From: Candidatus Roizmanbacteria bacterium CG06_land_8_20_14_3_00_34_14
GTDB lineage: Bacteria > Patescibacteriota > Microgenomatia > UBA1406 > GWC2-37-13
Assembly: GCA_002779665.1 (NCBI GenBank)
Contig: PEVZ01000012.1
Location: 1 to 8,515 of the forward strand
Length of the DNA stretch: 8,515 bases
Direction: 5' to 3'
Shown here: positions 4,688 to 8,515 of the stretch, piece by piece
How the letters are laid out: each line of letters starts with the position of its first letter
Position numbering within the stretch: the stretch's first letter is position 1
The notes under the pieces: model-generated
Database searches by the model: none
Told to the model about the DNA's origin: nothing
The model's input: only the letters and a program-made list of their open reading frames with translations
Made by a program: the position numbers and the translations under genes

Positions 4688-6087
4688 AACCACAAGAATT
4701 TACTTTAAAAAACGGACTTCGGGTCATATTTGTTGACACAAAAACATTTCCGACCTTAACAACTCTTCTTTTGGTTGGGGCAGGGTCGAGATATGAAAAT
4801 GAAAAAAACAACGGGATTGCCCACTTTTTTGAACATATGGCGTTTAAGGGGAGTCAAAAATATCCTAATTCATTTGTGATTTCTTCGACTGTTGAAGGCT
4901 TTGGCGGAGTGTTTAATGCTTTTACTTCAAAAGACCATACGGGATATTGGATAAAAGCTACGACCGAGCATTTTGAGACGATGATCGATGTCATCGCCGA
5001 TATGATTCAAACACCAAGATTATTACCTGAGGAAATTGAAAGGGAAAAAGGAGTGATTAAAGAAGAGATAAATATGTATGAAGATACGCCACAGAGGAAA
5101 GTGGGGGAGATATTTGAGAATCTTGTTTATCCGGATCACCCGTTGGGATTTGATATCGCTGGAACCAAAGAAATTGTCCAATCGTTTAATCGATTAACAT
5201 TTATTGATTATATTAATAGTCTTTATCATCCAAATAATGCGGTTCTTGTGGTAGCAGGAGGATTATCAGAAAAATCCGAAATCCGAAATCCCTGCCTTGC
5301 CGGCAGGCAGGCGAAATCCGAAACAAATTTAAAACGTTTTGAAAATTTAAATTTAAAAAATTCTAAAATTGTTTCGAATTTCGATATTCGTGGTTCGAGT
5401 TTATCTTATTATCTAAATATTATAGAGGAAAAATTTGGCAACTGGAAATCAGGCAATAAATTATCATTTATAAAAATTAAAGAGAGCCAAACAAAGCCTC
5501 AAATATTAATAAAATACAAAAAAACTGAACAGGCGCATTTTGTATTAGGATACCGGTCATTTGGTTTTAATGATGAAAGAAAATACATTCTAAATTTATT
5601 AGCTACGATTTTAGGTGGGGGAATGTCGTCCCGTTTATTTATTCAAGTGCGCGAACGTCGCGGTCTTTGCTACTATATTTCATCAGGTAGTGAATCATAT
5701 GATGATTGTGGGAGCTTTATTACTCAGGCCGGTGTGACAAATAATCTTGAAAAAGTGAAATTGGCCGTCAGAACCGTCCTTGAAGAACACGAAAAAATTA
5801 AATCAGGCGATATAAAATCGGAAGAATTATTAAAAGCCAAGGAAATGATTAAGGGTCGTCTGATGCTTTCAATGGAAGATTCGATGCATGTTGCCTCATT
5901 TTTTGGGACCAAAAAAATCCTCCAAAATAAAATTATTTCTCCTGAAGAAATAATAGCAAAAATAGAATCCGTTACACCACAGGAAATAGCCACTTTGGCC
6001 AAAGAAATATTCATCCCAAAAAATCTTAACTTTGCTTTAATCGGGCGCTTCGAGCAAAAAGATTTTCAAGATTTTGATAAAACTTGA
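4684..6087 (+). CDS. M16 (pitrilysin/insulinase) family zinc peptidase with an in-frame repeat insertion
   Basis: A 467-residue M16 peptidase, about 45 residues longer than the usual 420 for the compact two-domain type. The inverted zinc motif HFFEH is at 47-51, with the third ligand likely E127 in VIKEEINMYEDTP, 76 residues on, as in active members. The second domain has LGYRSFGFNDER and the Arg/Tyr substrate-binding segment SSRLFIQVRERRGLCYYISS. It should therefore be catalytically competent. No signal peptide is visible, so cytoplasmic action is likely. Residues about 197-239, between VLVVAGG and IIEEKFGNW, are encoded by a structured repeat (5274-5400) and explain the extra length. A ribosome site GAGAGGAG (4665-4672) lies 11 bases before the ATG, which overlaps the second antitoxin's stop. 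No separate promoter is evident. Confidence 0.92.
   Translation: MKPQEFTLKNGLRVIFVDTKTFPTLTTLLLVGAGSRYENEKNNGIAHFFEHMAFKGSQKYPNSFVISSTVEGFGGVFNAFTSKDHTGYWIKATTEHFETMIDVIADMIQTPRLLPEEIEREKGVIKEEINMYEDTPQRKVGEIFENLVYPDHPLGFDIAGTKEIVQSFNRLTFIDYINSLYHPNNAVLVVAGGLSEKSEIRNPCLAGRQAKSETNLKRFENLNLKNSKIVSNFDIRGSSLSYYLNIIEEKFGNWKSGNKLSFIKIKESQTKPQILIKYKKTEQAHFVLGYRSFGFNDERKYILNLLATILGGGMSSRLFIQVRERRGLCYYISSGSESYDDCGSFITQAGVTNNLEKVKLAVRTVLEEHEKIKSGDIKSEELLKAKEMIKGRLMLSMEDSMHVASFFGTKKILQNKIISPEEIIAKIESVTPQEIATLAKEIFIPKNLNFALIGRFEQKDFQDFDKT
5274..5400. repeat. Inverted-repeat element inserted in frame in the M16 gene
   Basis: The left arm is a tandem of the 7-mer ATCCGAA and the right arm is four degenerate 7-mers beginning TTCG (TTCGAAT, TTCGATA, TTCGTGG, TTCGAGT; 5373-5400), roughly the reverse complement of the left. 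The best-paired part is CGAAATCCGAAACAAATTT (5312-5330) with AAATTGTTTCGAATTTCG (5366-5383). The interior 5331-5365 is very AT-rich. The element stays open in the M16 frame and encodes a polar linker. It looks like a small non-autonomous repeat of the kind scattered through CPR genomes; that last point is from general knowledge. Confidence 0.75.
5291..5311. repeat. 21-bp GC-rich palindrome nested in the left arm of the M16 repeat
   Basis: CCTGCCTTGCC (5291-5301) and GGCAGGCAGG (5302-5311) are complementary except for one extra T. The block is strikingly GC-rich against its surroundings. Removing exactly these 21 bases joins ATC to CGAA and gives four perfect consecutive ATCCGAA 7-mers (5274-5290 plus 5312-5322). 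That indicates a precise secondary insertion. As 21 is a multiple of three, the peptidase frame is kept, adding PCLAGRQ-like residues. Confidence 0.78.
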
Positions 6088-6096
6088 ATTTTTTTC

Positions 6097-6127
6097 ACAT
6101 TCTTTGCAACGGCCGTGAAAAGAATGT
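6097..6127. promoter_or_regulatory. Inverted repeat upstream of the Cas2/PaaX-like gene
   Basis: ACATTCTTT (6097-6105) and AAAGAATGT (6119-6127) are perfect complements around a 13-base centre that itself contains the 8-bp palindrome ACGGCCGT (6109-6116). The repeat covers the predicted promoter spacer and touches the -10 box. There is no T-tract immediately downstream, so an operator is more likely than a terminator, though it also closes the M16 unit. The right arm is part of AGAATGTAAC (6121-6130), which recurs at 6763-6772. Confidence 0.55.
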
Positions 6128-6132
6128 AACAT
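6104..6132 (+). promoter_or_regulatory. Possible promoter of the Cas2/PaaX-like gene
   Basis: TTGCAA (6104-6109) and TAACAT (6127-6132) are 17 bases apart. The predicted start falls on about 6139, the A of the ATG, again a leaderless arrangement. The boxes are weaker than those of the TA operons. Confidence 0.45.
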
Positions 6133-6138
6133 ATATTT

Positions 6139-6759
6139 ATGTCAGTAGAGAAAAAGCACAGTCATAGACATTTGTTTGAATATGGAAAGTTGACCAAAGC
6201 AGTTTTGAGTCATATAGTCGATAGTATTTTGGTTGGTTATTCATCGATTGAGAATAGAAGAGGCGGATTAAGTTTCACAAAAATTTTTGAAACGGTTGAT
6301 TATCTATTAAAAGTAATAAAAAATAAGAAAAAAAAGGAAAGAAAGATTTTAAGAGTTCTGCAAAGCTTAGAAAAAGAAGAGATTATTGACCTTATAGAAA
6401 AAGACGGAGAAGTTATTGTTAAATTAAAAAATAAGAATCATCCAAAAATAATCAAATATTCGATAAAAAACCTTCTTAATTTTAAGATTAGGGAAAAGAA
6501 ATGGCAAAAAAAATGGTTTTTTGTTTTTTTTGATGTCCCAGAAATCCAACATAACAAAAGAGATTATCTTCGTAAATTTTTGAAAGACTTAGGTTTTTAT
6601 TGTTATCAACAAAGTGTTTATGTTTTTCCGTTTGAATGTAAAAAAGAAGTTTTTTTAATAAAGAAAATCGTCGAATCGGCTAAATATATGAAATATATTG
6701 TTGCGGAAGAGATTGAAGATGAAGAAAAAATTAAAAAATATTTTGGCATAAAGGATTAA
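6139..6759 (+). CDS. Orphan Cas2/PaaX-like protein (winged helix plus Cas2-like C-terminal domain)
   Basis: A 206-residue protein resembling the PaaX-type regulators whose C-terminal domain has a Cas2-like ferredoxin fold. Residues about 45-95 (FTKIFETVDYLLKVI, ERKILRVLQSLEKEEIIDLIEKDG) look like a winged helix with a wing at EVIVKLKN. The C-terminal domain starts at KKWFFVFFDVPE, where D132 is the position of the Cas2 catalytic Asp. It continues with RDYLRKFLKDLGFYCYQQSVYVFP (141-164) and ends YIVAEEIEDEEKIKKYFGI. Such proteins are often labelled Cas2 in CPR genomes, but no cas1, effector or CRISPR array is present, so a DNA-binding regulator is the likelier role. An inverted repeat and a repeated AGAATGTAAC motif flank the gene and could be its operators. 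No ribosome site is seen at the ATG. Confidence 0.78.
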   Translation: MSVEKKHSHRHLFEYGKLTKAVLSHIVDSILVGYSSIENRRGGLSFTKIFETVDYLLKVIKNKKKKERKILRVLQSLEKEEIIDLIEKDGEVIVKLKNKNHPKIIKYSIKNLLNFKIREKKWQKKWFFVFFDVPEIQHNKRDYLRKFLKDLGFYCYQQSVYVFPFECKKEVFLIKKIVESAKYMKYIVAEEIEDEEKIKKYFGIKD

Positions 6760-6762
6760 TTT

Positions 6763-6772
6763 AGAATGTAAC
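6763..6772. repeat. Second copy of AGAATGTAAC, between the Cas2/PaaX-like and TMTC-like genes
   Basis: AGAATGTAAC here is identical to 6121-6130 and lies four bases after the stop of the Cas2/PaaX-like gene, in the leader of the next gene. The upstream copy is the right half of an inverted repeat over a promoter; this copy is a single half-site followed by AT repeats. It may be a binding site for the Cas2/PaaX-like protein. Confidence 0.45.
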
Positions 6773-6778
6773 GAATAT

Positions 6779-6802
6779 AAATATAAATATAAATATAAAT
6801 AT
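6779..6802. repeat. AAATAT hexamer microsatellite before the TMTC-like gene
   Basis: Four perfect AAATAT units (6779-6802) follow a GAATAT unit and run into the ATG at 6801; diverged units (GAACTT, GAATAT) continue inside the first codons. The array fills the space where a promoter -10 or ribosome site would be expected, so copy number could change spacing and expression. Confidence 0.7.
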
Positions 6803-8417
6803 GAACTTGAATATGAAGGAGAGGGGAAAAAAAATAGTGGAAATAGTAAAGGCAAATAAGACAGAGGGGGTAATAAAAACGGCGAAGGTTGTCTGGATTT
6901 TTATATTAATTGGTCTATTGGTCTATGGTCTTTCTCTTTTCAACGGATTTGTCTGGGATGACGAGGAGCAGATTGTCAATAACGTCTTTGTCCATTCGGT
7001 TAAAAATATTCCACTGCTTTTCCAGTCGAGTACCTTTAATACCGGTGGCGCCGGAGTATCAGCCGGCACTTATTACCGGCCGTTGATGATGACTTTTTTT
7101 TCATTCGTTTACCAACTATTTGGGCCAAACCCGTTTTTTTTCCATTTATTTCAATTATTTTTTCATATTTTAACGGCGATATTAGTCTACTTAATGTTCA
7201 AACATTTTTTTAAGGAAATGACTGCTTTTTTTATGGCCATTATCTTTCTTGTCCACCCGGCCGGTGTTGAGTCGGTCGCTTATATATCAGCCGTCCAGGA
7301 TATCTTTTATGTCCTGTTTGGAATTTTGGCTTTTTATATTGTGATTAAAAATAGGGCTAAATTTGAATTTAAAAATATTTTTCTGATAAATACATTGTTA
7401 TTTTTATCCCTTCTTTCAAAAGAGACGGCGATTTTATTTTTTATCATAATTTTTATTTATCAATTAATCTTTGACAGAAAATTTATTTTTGAAAACTTAA
7501 TTTTCTTTATGATGACAGTGGGGATTTATGCACTTTTGAGATTTGCGCTGGCGGGAGTATTTTTTACTCCTTACCATAATGCTCCGATTGTCCAATTAAG
7601 TCTTTGGCAGAGAATAATGATGATCCCGGCAATCTTTTTTTATTATCTCAAACTATTTTTTTATCCGCTTGATTTGGCTGTTATGCAACATTGGGTGATA
7701 CGGACGTTAGATTTTAGAATGCTTCTCGGATCTTTATCAGCGGGTATATTAGCTCTTCTTCTATGGAAAAAAAGATTTAATCGTAATTTTATTTTTTTCT
7801 TTCTCTGGTTTATCATAACGATCTTTCCTTACCTACAAATCTTTCCTTTGGATATGACGGTCGCCGAACGTTGGTTCTACCTGCCCGTAGTTGGGTTGTT
7901 GGGGATGATGGGCGCCGTATGGTCAAAAAGTGGCAATAAATTGGTGATTATGGGGGTAATCATTATTGCTATTTTTTCCATCAGAAGTTTTTTCAGGACA
8001 ATGGATTGGAAAAATGGATTAACTTTATACGGACGTGATATTAAAATATCTAAAGGAGCTTTTGACCTGGAAAATAATTACGGAGTTGAGCTTTTCCGGG
8101 CCGGTGATTATCAAGAAGCCAAGGTTCATTTTTTAAAGTCAACAGAATTAGCTCCCTATTGGTGGACGAACTGGAATAATCTTGGCGCTGTATATGAACA
8201 GGAAAAGAATTATCAAAAAGCCTCAGAGTATTATCAAAAATCAATCGATAATGGTCAGTATTATTTAGCCTATGAAAATATGGCGAAAATATTAGTCTTA
8301 CAGGGAAAGGATAATCCGATAGCCAGCGGAAAAACAGATGAGTTTTTAAGGAAGGCTCTCGAGATGTTTCCGGAAAATGAAAATCTAAAGCAGATAAAGG
8401 CTTATAGAGAACGATGA
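6801..8417 (+). CDS. Multi-pass GT-C-like (TMTC-like) membrane protein with C-terminal TPRs
   Basis: A 538-residue inner-membrane protein. A first helix at about 30-47 leads into NGFVWDDEEQI (48-58) with an acidic pair D53-D54. Then come YYRPL (91-95), HPAGVESVAYISAVQD (152-167) and LLSKETA (204-210), all landmarks of the TMTC/GT-C glycosyltransferase-like family, in which an extracytoplasmic Asp-containing loop is catalytic and a polyprenyl-phosphate sugar is the usual donor. About ten hydrophobic segments extend to near 400. From about 420 there are TPR helices (FDLENNYGVELFRAGDYQEA, then NNLGAVYEQEKNYQKA, then YENMAKILVLQGK). A protein O-glycosylation role is inferred; the substrate is unknown. 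The ATG at 6801 has no ribosome site. A GTG at 6837, after AAGGAGAGGGG (6816-6826), is a credible alternative start and keeps all helices. Confidence 0.8.
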   Translation: MNLNMKERGKKIVEIVKANKTEGVIKTAKVVWIFILIGLLVYGLSLFNGFVWDDEEQIVNNVFVHSVKNIPLLFQSSTFNTGGAGVSAGTYYRPLMMTFFSFVYQLFGPNPFFFHLFQLFFHILTAILVYLMFKHFFKEMTAFFMAIIFLVHPAGVESVAYISAVQDIFYVLFGILAFYIVIKNRAKFEFKNIFLINTLLFLSLLSKETAILFFIIIFIYQLIFDRKFIFENLIFFMMTVGIYALLRFALAGVFFTPYHNAPIVQLSLWQRIMMIPAIFFYYLKLFFYPLDLAVMQHWVIRTLDFRMLLGSLSAGILALLLWKKRFNRNFIFFFLWFIITIFPYLQIFPLDMTVAERWFYLPVVGLLGMMGAVWSKSGNKLVIMGVIIIAIFSIRSFFRTMDWKNGLTLYGRDIKISKGAFDLENNYGVELFRAGDYQEAKVHFLKSTELAPYWWTNWNNLGAVYEQEKNYQKASEYYQKSIDNGQYYLAYENMAKILVLQGKDNPIASGKTDEFLRKALEMFPENENLKQIKAYRER

Positions 8418-8473
8418 ACGTGAACTTATACCCAATGATTTTCCACTTGTATTTAATCTCTTTTAGGGTAATA

Positions 8474-8495
8474 TTCCCCGACTGCTTGGCTGCGG
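8474..8495. repeat. Imperfect GC-rich hairpin downstream of the TMTC-like gene
   Basis: CCCG (8477-8480) and CGGG (8492-8495) with inner CTGC and GCTG can pair around a 3-base loop, with one bulged A and one T-T mismatch. It is GC-rich in an AT-rich surround and resembles small dispersed palindromes, or a weak terminator without a T-tract. Confidence 0.35.
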
Positions 8496-8506
8496 GTGGA
8501 TATAAT
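8478..8506 (+). promoter_or_regulatory. Possible promoter for a gene starting at the window edge
   Basis: A perfect -10 box TATAAT (8501-8506) is followed by an ATG at 8512, the spacing seen for the leaderless-type starts elsewhere in this window. The -35 region at the matching distance is CCGACT (8478-8483), a poor match. The gene itself would lie outside the window. Confidence 0.35.
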
Positions 8507-8515
8507 AGAGGATGA

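Noticed and set aside
6139..6759. CRISPR-Cas locus because of the Cas2-like domain
   Set aside because: There is no Cas1, no effector and no array of spaced direct repeats in the window; the winged-helix N-terminus fits PaaX-like regulators.
309..8417. Alternative genetic code with UGA as glycine
   Set aside because: TGA ends abiEi, the second antitoxin, the M16 gene and the TMTC-like gene at sensible lengths, and none occurs inside conserved domains.
8414..8515. 33-codon frame beginning at ATGA after the TMTC-like gene
   Set aside because: It runs through the GC hairpin and the possible promoter, has no recognisable protein character and no ribosome site.

Overview
The window is AT-rich, gene-dense DNA with short, Lys/Ile/Asn/Phe-rich proteins, several 4-base ATGA gene overlaps, and TGA used as an ordinary stop. 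The combination of an orphan Cas2/PaaX-like protein, an M16 peptidase carrying a structured in-frame repeat, stacked toxin-antitoxin (TA) modules and a GC-rich palindrome built on CCTGCC/GGCAGG suggests a Candidate Phyla Radiation (Patescibacteria) genome. That placement is inference; there is no rRNA or ribosomal protein here. TGA stops argue against the UGA-recoding lineages (SR1/Gracilibacteria).

Layout. 1-260: end of an EamA/DMT-family permease. 270-1678: an AbiE-type TA operon (antitoxin abiEi, nucleotidyltransferase toxin abiEii). A perfect 10-bp-arm palindrome lies over its -10 box. 1803-3018: a singly transcribed AAA_14/DUF4143 ATPase. 3019-3463: a decayed stretch with two possible gene remnants and a compact pair of head-to-head REP hairpins with outward GTAG/CTAC ends. 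3464-4687: two tandem BrnT/CopG-antitoxin modules. Each is preceded by a promoter with the same geometry, including a TGTAT-N11-ATACA inverted repeat placed identically over the -10 box. 4684-6087: an M16 zinc peptidase whose ATG overlaps the stop of the second antitoxin. Its linker holds an inverted-repeat element that is itself interrupted by a 21-bp GC-rich palindrome. 6104-6759: an orphan Cas2/PaaX-like gene with a hairpin and a 10-bp motif upstream; the motif recurs just downstream. 6801-8417: a multi-pass GT-C/TMTC-like membrane protein with C-terminal TPRs. 8418-8515: an imperfect GC hairpin and a possible promoter for a gene starting at the window edge.

How it fits together. Positions 270-4687 look like an accessory TA island between housekeeping-like genes. 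First genes of transcription units tend to have a good -35/-10 pair whose predicted start falls at or a few bases before the start codon, with no Shine-Dalgarno, implying leaderless or near-leaderless mRNAs. Most downstream genes in the same units use ATGA coupling or a GAAAGGA-type ribosome site. The matching operators suggest that the two BrnT/CopG modules are co-regulated or cross-regulated, and that the M16 peptidase may be transcribed from the second TA promoter.
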